A DNA stretch of 64,000 nucleotides from Capsicum annuum (Eukaryota; Streptophyta; Magnoliopsida; Solanales; Solanaceae), in assembly GCF_002878395.1 (NCBI RefSeq), contig NC_061114.1, positions 162,509,927-162,573,926 of the forward strand, given 5' to 3'. The notes beneath the pieces were generated by a model, which was not told the origin of the DNA, did no database searches, and saw only the letters and a program-made list of their open reading frames with translations. A program made the translations under genes and the position numbers. Numbering within the stretch: the stretch's first letter is position 1; each line of letters begins with the position of its first letter. This document shows, in pieces, positions 11,480 through 23,568 of this stretch.

Positions 11480-13687
11480 TGAAAGGACTCGTGATGAGTC
11501 GTTAGGATAATTCATAACCAAAACATAAAAATTGTTGTCTTGATTCTGTTCTAAGTACGAGTGGCTTATTATGAGTCATAAGGACTTATTATGAGTGGTA
11601 GTAATCAAATCGTAGGATGTCCAGTGTTCACCCTATTTGGTTCTGCTCTGGTTATGAGTAGGACCCTACAATTCATAGGGTCATTTTACGTGTTGGTTTG
11701 TTGATTCATAAGAAAAATAGTGTTGGGGGTCCTGGAGACTTTCCTGGTTACGACTCGTGGTGATGAGTCATAAGATGATGTTACGAGTTGATGGATGACT
11801 CGTAACCAGAGTCGATGCTTTTCCATCTTTTAATTTAGGGGCACTTTAAAAATATCCCACATAAAACCCTTTGGACTCCACATCCATAAACACTTTTGGG
11901 GCATTCATTCAACATTTTAATGAATTAAAACTCTCTTTACATTCTCTAAATTCTCTCAAGCAAGTCAAGCTAGGGTTTCACCAATTTGATCATCTTAGGG
12001 TCAAGGTGTTGATTTCTCTTCATAAATCTTCATGATTCAGGCATGTGACTCTTCCCACGTTGTTAATTTTGTAAAAGCATGTGATTTAAAGTACTGTTCA
12101 TGAGTCATTGAGATGGGTTTTGAAACAAGGGTTGAGGTTTTAATTATTTATTATTGAATAATGTTTTCTCATGGTTTAATTATGATTTTCCATGCTTTTA
12201 TTATGGTTTTGCACATGTGGGTGCATAGGAATGATGATGTAACTAACGGGTCATAGTTAACCCCTATATTGATGATTTTTGCCTTGATTTTGGATTGATA
12301 ATGGTATGCCCTCAACTTGTTTGTCAAAATTGCTAATGAGAATGACCTTGTCACAAGTTTGAATAATGTGTTGAACTAATACATTGAAATAAAATGGTTA
12401 ATGAATGATGTATGGCTTTATGAAGGCATTAATGGTCGTAAATTGATTTAAATTATAACCTTGGGGTTTAATTGGTTAAATAGGTTAGAGTCTCAAGTGT
12501 TGCATTAACTTGATGTCCTTGTTTGGACAATGGTTTCGAGTCCCAAATGATGAAATTATTGTTATGGCATATTATACACTTGTAAGTAGGGTTAGTATGA
12601 TGATACCAGTGGAGTGCCTATATGTATAACGGGTTTTATAAATGTTGATGTATGTTAAATTCTGTAAATTGGGCTTAAGAATGGGATGTGTATTTTGACC
12701 GTGAAAGTGAAGGTCCCGAAAGACTAACACTAGAAATCAGCTAACCAGTGCATGTGTCTAAATTATTTGGAGGTTCGAGTCCCCCGTATTAAGTATATGA
12801 ATGGGACATTCGAGTCCCCCATATTGTATACATTGGTGATTAAGTCACCTTGATTATTCCGGGAGGGTCGAGTCCACCATAAAGGCATATACGGATATAG
12901 ATATTCTCTAGTTTATACGGCTACACGCACTGGGTTCCTTCCATCTAGGGAAAAGTTGGTCCCATATAGACCGTGGGTACCTTGTTATATGACGGTTATG
13001 CTACATAGCCCATGTTAGGGTTTTTGAAGTTTATTTTAAGCCTTGTTCCCTACCCCAACATGTGTCGTTGTATTATATATGTATTTCAATATATTTCATA
13101 TGATATTATGCAATGGATGTTGTAATTGTTTAAACTGTTATCATGGAATTATTTTGTTCCTCTATCCCTAAGTTATATGGTAGTGCTCCAACTGCTAACC
13201 TTCTTCGAATAATGTATCCTCATGCAATGCAGGAGCCAGCCATACTTCCATATCTCCTGCATAGTGACTTGGATTTGGGATCAGTTAGTGAGTCAAAATG
13301 AAGTGGTGAGCTTACATCCTTTGAAAGACCATCTTTCATGTTGTGATTTCTCTTTTGAGTAGACTATTCTTTGTTTATTGGTTTTGGATATTATCGGGAG
13401 CATGTCCTGATATTTTATTGACTTTCGATTTTGTAAGGGCTTTATCGGATTATTGTGGACTTAGGTTTGGTTGATTGTTTGGTGACGGACGATTATCCAG
13501 TTATTGGTGATTGGTATAGACATATAATGAATTACCATTAGTCCTATTATATGTTATCTTGTTATATGCTCGAAATTCATTCGACACAAGGATGTTGTAT
13601 TGGTTCTGTTAGGAAAAGGGGTTGATCTTCGGTCCACATGGAACTTGAGATACCCATCATGGTTAGGCCCTGGATTGGGTTGTGGAA
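11480..13687 (+). repeat. 3' LTR of Tekay-A
   Basis: Pairs along its length with 4193-6425. It begins with TG at 11480 and its end aligns to the 5' LTR end at about 13687, where the final TGACA has mutated. U3 palindromes recur at about 11485-11810, including TATGAGTCATA at 11570-11580. The minus-strand open frame at 12169-12354 is the counterpart of the one in the other LTR and is not a gene. Confidence 0.8.
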
Positions 13688-13903
13688 GTACAATTGAGCG
13701 CACCGGCTACAACCGCTGCCACTACTACGAAGACAGTCCCGATGGCTGATGGGACTACTGTTGAGGAGAGTGGGGTTTGATCTGAGGGTCCCCATGATGA
13801 TTCAATTTGAGCAGGAGCCTAGAGCGCCCATTTATGTCCTCGATCTCTTTGTTTCATTGCTAAGTGCACTGGGGACAATGCATAGATTTTAGTTGGTGGG
13901 GGG
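13688..13903 (+). pseudogene. 3' internal tail of Athila-like element with purine tract
   Basis: A short decayed coding end, followed at 13866-13880 by a segment reading CTGDNA and a G-rich purine tract at about 13891-13903 (GGTGGGGGG). A 'CTGDNA' block just before a G-run is common at the pol or env-like end of Athila/Tat-type elements (recalled). This resumes the host element after the Tekay-A insertion. The minus-strand open frame 13577-13795 is a shadow. Confidence 0.4.
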
Positions 13904-14443
13904 TGTACCACAGTCGCTATGAGTTATGCTTGTCGTGTTTCAAAAACCTGTTGGCCACAATCTACAAAAAATTGTGAACCGGCATATTTTACATGTTATA
14001 TGTTTCTGTTGTTTTTGTGTGTATTATGTGATGCTTAACAGAGAAAATTTATGTGTATAGGCAGTTGAGAACATGGGTGAAAAAAATGAAAAGTTATGCA
14101 AAAATTAAAAAATATGAATACCCCTCCTGAATTTTTTTTAAGTAATACTGTGTGATTTGTGTGTGCATGTGACGACTGAGAATCTCTTTACGGCATTAAA
14201 ATTAGAAAGGAAATTAATTGTGGCATGTAGTTGCATGAACTAGATAGGTAGAGACTAACATTGTGACCTTGTACCATGTGAGAGTGAGGCATTACCTAGT
14301 TCCCAGTAAGTATGAAATCTAAATTTGCTCAGTTTCTTTTGCCTAGAAGGTAGGATGGTCGGCTCGCAGATGATCATAGGCCATTTTTCAAATTAGTCCA
14401 CTCAACCGCAGCATACTTCTTTGGAGGTTAGTTTTGGGTGACA
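13904..14443 (+). repeat. Probable 3' LTR of the Athila-like element
   Basis: Begins with TG right after a purine tract and ends with CA at 14443. Its last 35-40 bases repeat the end of the 5' LTR at 541-577 (GCATACTTCTTTGGAGG, then TTAGTTTTGGG). The remaining 500 bases do not align by eye with 1-540. No gene is present. Confidence 0.4.
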
Positions 14444-15228
14444 TCAATATCTAATACTATCCACCAAAGCCTCTAATCATAAGAACACCAACTAAGTCAG
14501 GACATGTCTCAGACTATTACACAAGAAATTTAAAAGTACTAGAATAATAAATAAAAATTAAGAGAGGGGCCAGGCCTTCCGAGGGATAGAGGGCTCACCA
14601 CTTCACAGCTGACCAACCAAAATACTGAACAACCTAACGCTGCACAGGGTCACAAGAAAATCCCTTGAAACCTACATCATGCAATAATATAGCGTTTGAG
14701 GTTAATCAATACAGCGAGTACTGGCATGCAACCAAAGAAAGAGATAAAACATATATGCATACTTACCAAAGCAAGTTATAAACCACATGCACATCAAGTT
14801 TATACATATATATATATATACATATATATATATAATAGAATGTCGGTGTAGGGGTAAGCGGCTCATACATGACTATTTAAAATTTAATTCTGAACTATAT
14901 AACTTTCACCGTCATCTGCTAACCCATGGGCAGTATGGGTCACCTAGAGCACACAGGCTATATGGGTCTGGTACTCCTCGTCTAGTAGGGGCCCTAGTCC
15001 ATGTTTGCTACACGTACTGAGGTTAGTCTAAAGTCATAATAGACTAAATCCACCATAAATATTATCCTCGTGTCAAGGACTATCCTTGTGTTAAGAACAT
15101 AATCTGGTCGTCTAATTAAGGTACTACATTTCTGTGCCGGCAAACATATGTTTTGGGTATTGGTCATGAAGACTAATGCCTTCATGGTGAGCTATAAAAT
15201 TTCCTTTAGAGCCCAATTAAATCATTTT
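14444..15228 (-). repeat. LTR-B, low-coordinate fragment (minus orientation)
   Basis: Non-coding sequence organised like the R/U5 part of a minus-oriented Tekay-type LTR (for example ...GCTCACCACTTCACAG near 14590 and GAGCCCAATTAAATC at 15210). It stops at the Tekay-C boundary at 15229 and resumes at 33539. A TA microsatellite lies at about 14808-14834. The open frames at 14787 and 14994 are chance. Confidence 0.6.
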
Positions 15229-16479
15229 TGTCATGACCCGAACCAGGGACTAGTCGTAATGGATATTTCAAATCCGCCAAGGACAGGAGACTACCCTCTT
15301 GGCCATATAATATGATATCGAAAGCAATCTAAAGAGACATAAGTAAGAAAAGAAAATAGCTCAAAAGGGAATTAATATTCCAATAACTATCCCAGTCCAC
15401 AGTTATTCACAAAATCCTCTACCATCCAAAGAATAACATAAGTCGGGACATGCCCCCAATATAGCGGAAAAAGAATCAAAAATACAATCAATGGCATAAA
15501 TAAAGAAAAGACCATGAAATAAGGGTCTTATATAAAATGTAAGCTCACCACTTCAAAGATGACATGGACAATCCAAAAATCATCTATCACTGTGCAAGAA
15601 AGTAGAACTGTCTTCGGACCCTACATCGCATAGGGATATAGTATCCGAGGATGGTTAGTAGGGTGAGTGCTAGCATGTAACTCAAGGAAGGGATTAAATA
15701 ATACCATGATCAAATCAGTCCAAAATTATTAAAAATCATATGCACACAATCATATACATATATATAACATACCGGAATAGAGAACAAGGCTTAGCTTGAG
15801 ATTTAAAAAATTAGTCTGGAGTGTGTAGCTCCAACTGTCATAAAGGCACCCATGGCTACATGGTCTGTCTTCTTCCATCAGAAGGGCCCCAATATATGTT
15901 ATCCACATGAACTAGAGGTATCAAGGAAGGTTGGGGAATCGACGACCCTACGCCATTCAAGGATACAAATATATATATATACAAACGAAGTGTGACACAT
16001 GCATACGGTCATTAAGACCACCCGCATGCTGGCAAACATGGGTTTATAGTATCGGTCCCTCTAGGATTTCTACCTTTCACGGCTAGCTATACAACCCCAT
16101 TTAAGCCCAATTAAAACATTTATACATTTTCTTTCATTGAACCACTGAGTCATTATTACCATTAGCCAGTATCAATTATGCTTGCAATGTTATAAAATTA
16201 TGCAATTCCAATAATCCATTAATTCAGAGAAATCCACGAACCCATAAGTTCCAATATTAAAACCAAATCATGGCCACAAAGTCCATTTAAAATCATTTAT
16301 ATTCCATTATCCTCATATGTAATGCAATAGTTTAGGAGAGTAAATCAAACCATGTGATTATTCATAATTCAAAGCCAATTACAAGAGGGTTAAGGTTAAC
16401 ACAACTTTCCAAAACCAAAATCATCAATTTGGGGGAATCCACAACTCCCGATATTCATCAAATCAATTTGGGGAATCCA
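15229..16479 (-). repeat. Tekay-C 3' LTR, part 1 (U5/R side)
   Basis: Aligns base for base over long stretches with 31312-32587 of the intact LTR, for example at 15540-15770 against 31640-31860. It breaks off at AATCCAC (16479), where Tekay-D begins. The homologous LTR continues for about 115 bases that are absent on both sides of Tekay-D. Confidence 0.8.
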
Positions 16480-18556
16480 CCTAGATAATTTTCTGACTAT
16501 TATTCACATGTTTAAATTCCCAAAGCGCTTATTCTACACTAGAGACAAATGTCATGGTCATTGCGAGACCCTCAAAATTTCACGCATTTTATTTTTGGAC
16601 TTCCCGCATTTGAGACATCAATTTTTGACTTGAGATATATTTAGAAATATTAAAGAGGTCATTTGAGAGAGTTTTAAAATTTTTGGAAGTGGTTTGGGGT
16701 GATTTTGGACCATCGAGGTAGTGATCCTCTACATTTTTGCCATGTCACGGAGGTTACCCTTTGTGATATTGGCATGGCAAAAAGGCAGTATGCCTCTGCT
16801 ATATAAACATGTCATGGAGGGTAGTCTCTGTGATATCGATGTGATATAGAAGCTAGTCTCTGTGATAAGCAACATGCACGCTGCTGTGTAAAACTTATGT
16901 TGCTCAATTATGGGGTTAAAGGCTTTTTTGTCCTTTCTCCTCCTTAAACACCCAATCCATGACTTAAAAAATTAAAAGAGTCATTATTTAACCCTTCTCA
17001 GTATAACAACGTTTCCCACTCTCAAGATCAAAAACAAAGGTTTCTTCCAATAATTCACCCTTCCAAGGTCTCAAATCCAAGTCCTTTCAAGAAGTCAATC
17101 AATTCAAGTATGTAAGATATTCATCAATGGATTTCTTTCGCCCATTGAGTCCTAAAGCTTGTCCCAATTCTCAAGTTTAATTCTATTTTGATTTAGGGTT
17201 CCATGAAAAGTATAAATTCCATGATTTCCTCCTTGTAATTCCTGAAATCTACCATGAAATAGTTTTTCCTCATATTTCAAGTATTCTTCCATACCCTAAT
17301 CATGATAACTTGTTATATTGATAAAATTATTGGGTTTTAGAGTTTTTGTCATGAAATTTCCTATCATGTCATTACTTGTAAATTATTGTACTTAACTGTA
17401 TTTTCCAATGTTGGTGAATTATGAACACTCGATACTTTGATTGTCATAAATGTTCCAGATTTTTAGGTTACAAGTCATTCAGACCATGTTTGTATCATTA
17501 TATTAAACCATAAATTCACTGTTATTTTCCGAATATCATATTTGAGCTAATCAGTTATCAGTGTATGTACTAGTTTATGTTTCTGTGTTTGTTTAGTTGG
17601 GAGTAGAACATAACACCAAGCGAATTTAGGGTGAAGGCTTTCCTTCTAGCTTAGGGTGAGACCTTTAGTGATAGTCCCTAAGTTCTAAAACTACGTAGCC
17701 AACATAATTTATAAGAGGTCCTTTAGATAGATTATGGTTGAAACTCTCTTAGGGTCACATGTTAATTTAAGGTGACATCCTCGTCCTTTGAGACATCAGA
17801 TTAGTGGATCCACATAACCAGTGTCTGTATTTGTGGCAAAGTACTGACACCCTTCCAACTGGGGTTATAGGTTGTACCCTAATTAGCTTAGATTGGGGCA
17901 AGTAGGTTAAATTTTAGCTCACAAAGCTTCTGTTCAATATTCAGATTTTACCAGTTTAGGTTTGCATAACCAAGTGTCCATATAATAGTTATTCAGTTAT
18001 TCAAATCATTTCAGTACATGTTAATATTTGGTCTTACATTTGTCTTACATATTCATGTATTCATGCTCAGTACCTATATGTATATTATCTAGTCCCCATC
18101 CTCCATAATATTACATTTAAATTACTAACTACATACTCTCTCTTATACTATGTTGTCTCATAACATAGGTTCGAAAGCTCAGTTCCCAAACTGAACATAT
18201 CTCATTCTTGTACCTCTCAGCTGCAGCATTAGTGAGTCCTTATAAGTAAAGGGCTATACATATTATTAGTCATGCTTTCCAATACTTTATTTTATGCAAT
18301 TTCTGTACTCAGAGTTTGTTGGGGACATGTCCTAAAAACTCATCATGTTAGAGGCTTTCAAACAGTTAGTATGTTTTCAGTGATGACTATTCAGCACCTT
18401 TGTTATTTTTTTAACATTTATATATTTTCATGAATGACTCTAATAAGGTATTTTGTTACGTTCTTTCAGTTTTTATAGCATGTACCAGATCATGGGTTAG
18501 CTTGGGGTCAGCCTTAAGTATCGTGTCATAACTATGGGGTAGTCTTGGGTCTGACA
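16480..18556 (+). repeat. 5' LTR of Tekay-D
   Basis: Pairs with 23590-25678 throughout and ends ...GTCTGACA at 18556. Its U3 contains repeats of an inverted-repeat motif, TCACGGAGG-TTA-CCCTTTGTGA at 16745-16766, with further copies to about 16880. No gene is present. Confidence 0.8.
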
Positions 18557-18559
18557 AAC

Positions 18560-18573
18560 TTAGTATCAGAGCA
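18560..18573 (+). other. Primer-binding site of Tekay-D (tRNA-iMet type)
   Basis: TTAGTATCAGAGCA follows the LTR end by three bases and matches the initiator-Met site TGGTATCAGAGC except at two positions. Confidence 0.75.
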
Positions 18574-18799
18574 TAAGGTTTCAAGTGTCCTAGGGTATCT
18601 GAAAGCTGCATTAAGTAGATTCTTGTTCATAGGTGTGAAGCACGCCATACTTATAGGCAAGAGGCTATGAGATATTTTAGAAAAGATTCCCTTCTTCCAA
18701 TATTTATGTCGTCTGATGAAGCGTGATATCTATTGAATTTCATTTTTCTAACTCATCCATCGATCATTTATAGAAAATAACTCCCAGAAATAATAATTA

Positions 18800-19990
18800 A
18801 TAAGAAATGGGGACCAGCCCACACCACCACATGTCCCTGAAAACCCTTTGAACGATCATGTCACCTATGACAAATTTAGAACTGCTTTCACAATTTTGGC
18901 CTAGTTTATGGCCGCTCAGAATAATCAGTAGAATGTTGCCCTAGTGAATCTAGTAGAAAACACTGCTAGAATCTGAGACTTTACTCGAATGAATCCCCCA
19001 ATACTCTATACATCCAAGATCCCCAAGAATTCTTTGATGGTGTCCAGATAGTGACTGACATCATGGGTGTTACTCTGAGTGAGAGCACTAACTTAGCTGT
19101 TTACCATTTGTAAGGAGTGGCTCATACTTGGGTTAAGTAGTACAAGAAATACAGAGGTGATGATCCAAAAGCTGTAGAGTGGGATAAAATTGCTACTACA
19201 TTCCTGGACATGTTCTTCCCACTTGAGTTGAGGGAGGCCAAAGTGCAAGAGTTTATTAAATTTAAGTAGGGTAAAATGAGTGTGAAATACTACTTACTCA
19301 AGCTTACCCAGTTGGTGAGGTATGCTCTGACTATGATGGTTAGTTCTAGGGCCAGGATGAGTAAGTTTTATGTTCGGAGTTTTATAGTATATGGTTCAAG
19401 AGTGCAGAACTGCTATGTTGATTAAGGAGATGGAGCTTTCTATACTGATGGTCCATGCTCAACAGATTGATGAAGAGAAGCTCAAAGAAAACAAGGGAGA
19501 ATAAGAGGTCTAGGACTGGTAGCTTTAACTTTTCTCAATAGAGGTTAGAAGGTGGTAATCATTCCTAATTCTGTCAAAAATCTTCAGCCCCAGCCCCATC
19601 TTCGGCCAGTGCTCCAGTGCCTAAGTTCAGACAGGACACTTGGGATAAAGCATTAGGATCTAAGTCCTATGGATGTCTGAATATTAGTTGTACTAACCCA
19701 ATCTATAGGAGGTGTGGTAAGAACCATAAGGGTGAGTGCATGGCAAGCAGTGACACATGATTTGGGTGTGGCAAGTCAAGCCACAGAATTAAAAACATCC
19801 AGCAGTTGGCCAAAAATGTAAAGACATTCATCAATCAGGCCAATTTAACTTCTCATCAGCTCCAGCAGGTCGCTTGACTCAACAGGGTGTCATCTCTAGT
19901 GCCACCAATGGGAAGTTTTAGAACCAACTCTATGCTCTTCAGACTCGCCTAAATCAGGAAAGTTCTACTAATATAGTTACTGATATGTTA
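18800..19990 (+). pseudogene. Tekay-D gag, broken
   Basis: Capsid segments are readable across stops: NPLNDHVTYDKFRTAFTILA near 18845, DPQEFFDGV near 19015, AVYHL near 19100 and FLDMFFPLELREAKVQEFI near 19203. Two zinc-knuckle relics lie at about 19708-19795 (RCGKNHKGEC and FGCGKSSHR). The second has lost its last Cys. Stops in most segments exclude function. The arrangement is standard for this clade. Confidence 0.7.
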
Positions 19991-22900
19991 TGAGTTTTCC
20001 ATCTTCAAGTTTATTTGTTTTTAGATCCTGAAGCTTACTTTCATTTGTGACTCCCTATATAGCATATATTTAGGTGTCATCCCAGAAATTGATCCTTTCT
20101 CAGTGTCTAGTTTCGTCATAGCCAGATGGCTATACGAAAATTACCCAGTCATAGTGTCTCAGAAAGTTACCTCTATGGACCTTGTAAAGTTAGAGATGAC
20201 CAATTTTGATGTCATTCTTGGCATGGATTTACTCCACTCATTCTATGATTCAATTGATTTTAGAAAAAAAAAATAGCCTAATTTCAATTCCCTAATGAGC
20301 CCGTGTGCTTTTGGGTTAATTTGTCTCATATCCTAAGTTAAGCAAAATGATATCCAAGGGTTGTATCTACCATCTTTTTCGAGTCAAGTACTAAAGTTCT
20401 GAAACCTCGACTCTTGAGTTAGTTCCAGTAGTCAATGATTTTCCAAAACTGTTCCTTGAAGTCTTCCCGGAGTCCCTCCTGAGAGAGAAATCAACTTTGG
20501 AATAGATCTTCTTCCAGATACCCATCCTATCTCAATTTCTCCTTACATAATGTCTCTAACTAAGCTTAAGGAATTGAAATAACAGTTAAAAGACCTTTTA
20601 GATAAGGTCTTCATCAGGCCTAGTATTTTCTCATGGGATACTCTAGTTCTCTTCTTGTGCAAGAAAGATAATTCTCCAAGAATATGCATCGACTACCATC
20701 AGTTGAACAAAGTCATAATCAAGAATAAGTATCCTCTCCCTAGGATTGATAACTTGCTTGACCAACTTTAGGCAAAATATTATTTCTCTAAGATAGACCT
20801 CAGATTCAGCTATTATCAGGTTAGAGTCAGGAAATATGACATTCTGAAGACATCCTTCAGAACTCAATATGGTCACTTTAAATTTGTACTTATGTATTTT
20901 GGACTAAAAAATGCCCCTACAAATTTTATAAGCTTAATCAACAGAGTGTTCAAGCAGTACCTGGACGTGTTCGTCATAGTCTCCATAGATGACATCCTCG
21001 TATATTCTCGTAGTAAAGGTGGTCATGCAAACCATTTGAGGATTATTTTTCATACCCTTAAGGATCACCAGTTGTTGCTAAGTTTCGCAAGTGTGAATTC
21101 TGGTTGAGATCAGTAGCTTTCCTTGGTCACATCATTTCTGGTGATGGAATTTGAGTTGATCCTAAAAAGATCGAAGTATTAAAAAACTGGCCTAAACCAA
21201 AATCTCCATCAGACATCAGGAGTTTCTTGGGTTTAGTCGGTTACAATAGATGGTTTGTTGAAGGATTTTCTTTTATTAATTCTTCCATTTCTTAATAAAC
21301 TCAAAAGAAATTAAAGTTTCAGTGGTCAGATTTTTGTGAGAAGAGTTTTCAGGAGTTAAAGACTCGACTCACTTTCGTCCCAGTCTTGACTCTACCAGAG
21401 GGTTCAGATGGGTTTGTAGTTTATTATGATACTTCTAGAGTTGGTCTTGGTTGTGTGTTGATGCAGTGAGGTAGGTCATAGCCAATGACTCTAGATAAGT
21501 CAAACCCCATGAGAAGAATTACCTGACTCGTGACCTCGAATTGGTAGCAGTTGTTTTTCCTTAAAGACTTAGAGGAATAACCTTTATAGGGTTCATGTTG
21601 ATGTATTTACTTATTAGAAGAGCCTACAGTATGTCTTGATGCAGAAAGACCTAAATCTTTGTCAAAGAAGGTGGCTTAAATTATTAAGAAACAATGATAT
21701 GAGTGTATTGTACACACAGGTAAGGCAAATATTGTGGTTTATACCCTTAGTAGGATGTCGATGGGAAGTGTTGCTCATTTGGATGATGATAAGAAAAAAT
21801 TAGTCTGTGAAGTTCATCAGCATACTAGATTGGGAGTTCAGTTGAATGATTCAGTCAAAGGTAGTATTTGGGTTTAGAATGTTTTGGAATCTTCTATAGT
21901 GTTCGAGGTGAAGGAAAATCAATATAGGGATCCTATTATGGTTAAGTTGAAGAAGTCAGTTCAAGATCATATGGTTGAGATTTTCTCCCACGGGGGAGAT
22001 GCTGTGCTTCATTGTCAGGGAAGATCATGTGTCTCAAGTGTGGATGGTTTAAGGCTGCAAATATTAGCAGAAGCACATGGTTTGAGCTATTCTATTCACC
22101 TAGGATCCACTAATATATACCGTGACTTGCGGTAAATTTATTGGTGGAATGGTATGAAGAAGGATATTGCAAAATTCATGGCTAAGAGTTTGAATTATCA
22201 GCAGGTTAAGGTTGAGAATCAAAGGCCTAGTGGTACGCTTCAAATGTTCAGCATCCCCATTTAGAAGTGGGGAATGGTAAACATGGATTTTGTTACAGGA
22301 TTACCCCATAAGCGCTATCAACATAATTTTATTTGGGTCATTTTGGACAGAATAACTAAATTATCCCATTTCTTTCCAGTCCATACTTCCTATTCAGCTG
22401 AATAGTATGCTAGACTCTACCTTAGGGAGTTAGTAAAGTTATATGGGGTTTCTTTGACCATTATTTCAGATAGGGGTACCCAGTTTACCTGATATTTTTG
22501 GAAGTCATTCTAAAAGGGTCTTAGTACTCAAGGTCACCTTAGTATAGCTTTTCACCTACAGATAAATGGTGAGGAAGAGAGGACTATTCAGACCTTAGAG
22601 GATATGTTGATGTCTTGTGTTATCTACTTTAAGGGTAGTTTGGATGATCACCAACCTTTGATTTAGTTTTCCCACAACAATATCTATCACTCCAGTATTC
22701 AGATGGCTTCATTTGAGGCTCTCTATGGTAGGAGGTGTAGATATCCCATTGATTAGTTTGAAGTTGGTAAGGATTATTTGATAGGTCCAAATACAGTGTA
22801 TAAGGCGATGGAGAAAGTTCAGTTGATCTGGAAAAGGCTGAAAATAGCCAAAAGTCATCAGAAATACTATGTAATTGTGAGGAGAAGAGAGCTTGAATTT

Positions 22901-23340
22901 GATGTTGATGATTTTGTGTATCAGAAAATTTCACCCATGAAAGGGGTATAGAGATTTAGTAAGAAAGGAAAACTCAGCTCCCATTATGATGGCCAATATA
23001 GGATTTTGATCTATTTTGGGAAGGTAGCCTATGAGTTAAAATTGTCTACAGAGTTAGTATCAGTGCACCTAGTGTTTCATATCTCTTTGTTAAAGAAATA
23101 CATCGGTGATCCAGCTTCTATCATTCATTTAGAAAGTGTGAGCATGGAATATAGCCTCTCCTATGAGGAATTCCTAGTTGAGATTCTTATCCATTAGATT
23201 CATAGGTTAAGGAATAAATAAGTTGCCTTAGTTAAGGTTCTATGGAGAAATCGGTCTATTGAAGGAGCTACTTGGGAAGCAGAAGTAAATATGCGAGCGA
23301 AGTATCCCCATTTTTTCTCTACAGATTCAAATTCATCTTG
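19991..23340 (+). pseudogene. Tekay-D pol: protease to integrase, broken
   Basis: The protease is very eroded near 20000-20130. The RT finger region contains KIDLRF near 20795, where the first catalytic Asp is kept. An open piece at 20892-21107 reads YFGLKNAPTNFISLINRVF, then [11 protein letters not shown], keeping the DD pair. RNase H is fragmentary near 21400-21560. An open piece at 21884-22135 leads into the integrase zinc-binding region. The integrase core keeps MDFVTGL, ISDRGTQFT and ERTIQTLEDML (about 22280-22610). The C-terminal module is open at 23006-23197 (KVAYELKLSTELVSVHLVF, ISLLKKYIGDP). Many stops occur. The minus-strand open frame 22629-22934 is a shadow. Confidence 0.75.
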
Positions 23341-23545
23341 AGGTAATGGTTTACCTTAAATTAATTCTCTCATTTTCTATCTCAACTATCCAACTATCCT
23401 CATGTCATAGCATCCGTTCATGAATTCAGTTCAGTCTATGCACCATGTTTCAGATTCAGTTATTTAGTCATGATTCATCTCATAAGTATTTAGTGCATGA
23501 TTTCAGTCTTCTTAGTATCTCAGTTCATACAGTTTCATTTGGGGA

Positions 23546-23568
23546 TGAATGATCCCAAGGGTAAGATA
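23546..23568 (+). other. Polypurine tract region of Tekay-D
   Basis: GGATGAATGATCCCAAGGGTAA precedes the 3' LTR. It is shorter in G-run than in Tekay-A, probably by decay. Confidence 0.5.

Larger units (their letters stand above)
4193..13687 (+). mobile_element. Tekay-A: Tekay/Del-type Ty3/gypsy element, degenerate
   Basis: A complete but dead LTR retrotransposon of about 9.5 kb in the order 5' LTR, initiator-Met primer site, gag, protease, RT, RNase H, integrase, purine tract, 3' LTR. The two LTRs (about 4193-6425 and 11480-13687) are recognisably the same sequence throughout. The pol C-terminus resembles that of the Tekay/Del chromoviruses. It is inserted in the Athila-like element. No clean 5-bp target duplication was found; the left end could be 4193 or 4196. 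Confidence 0.85.

Noticed and set aside
22629..22934. 101-residue minus-strand open frame
   Set aside because: Antisense shadow of Tekay-D integrase.
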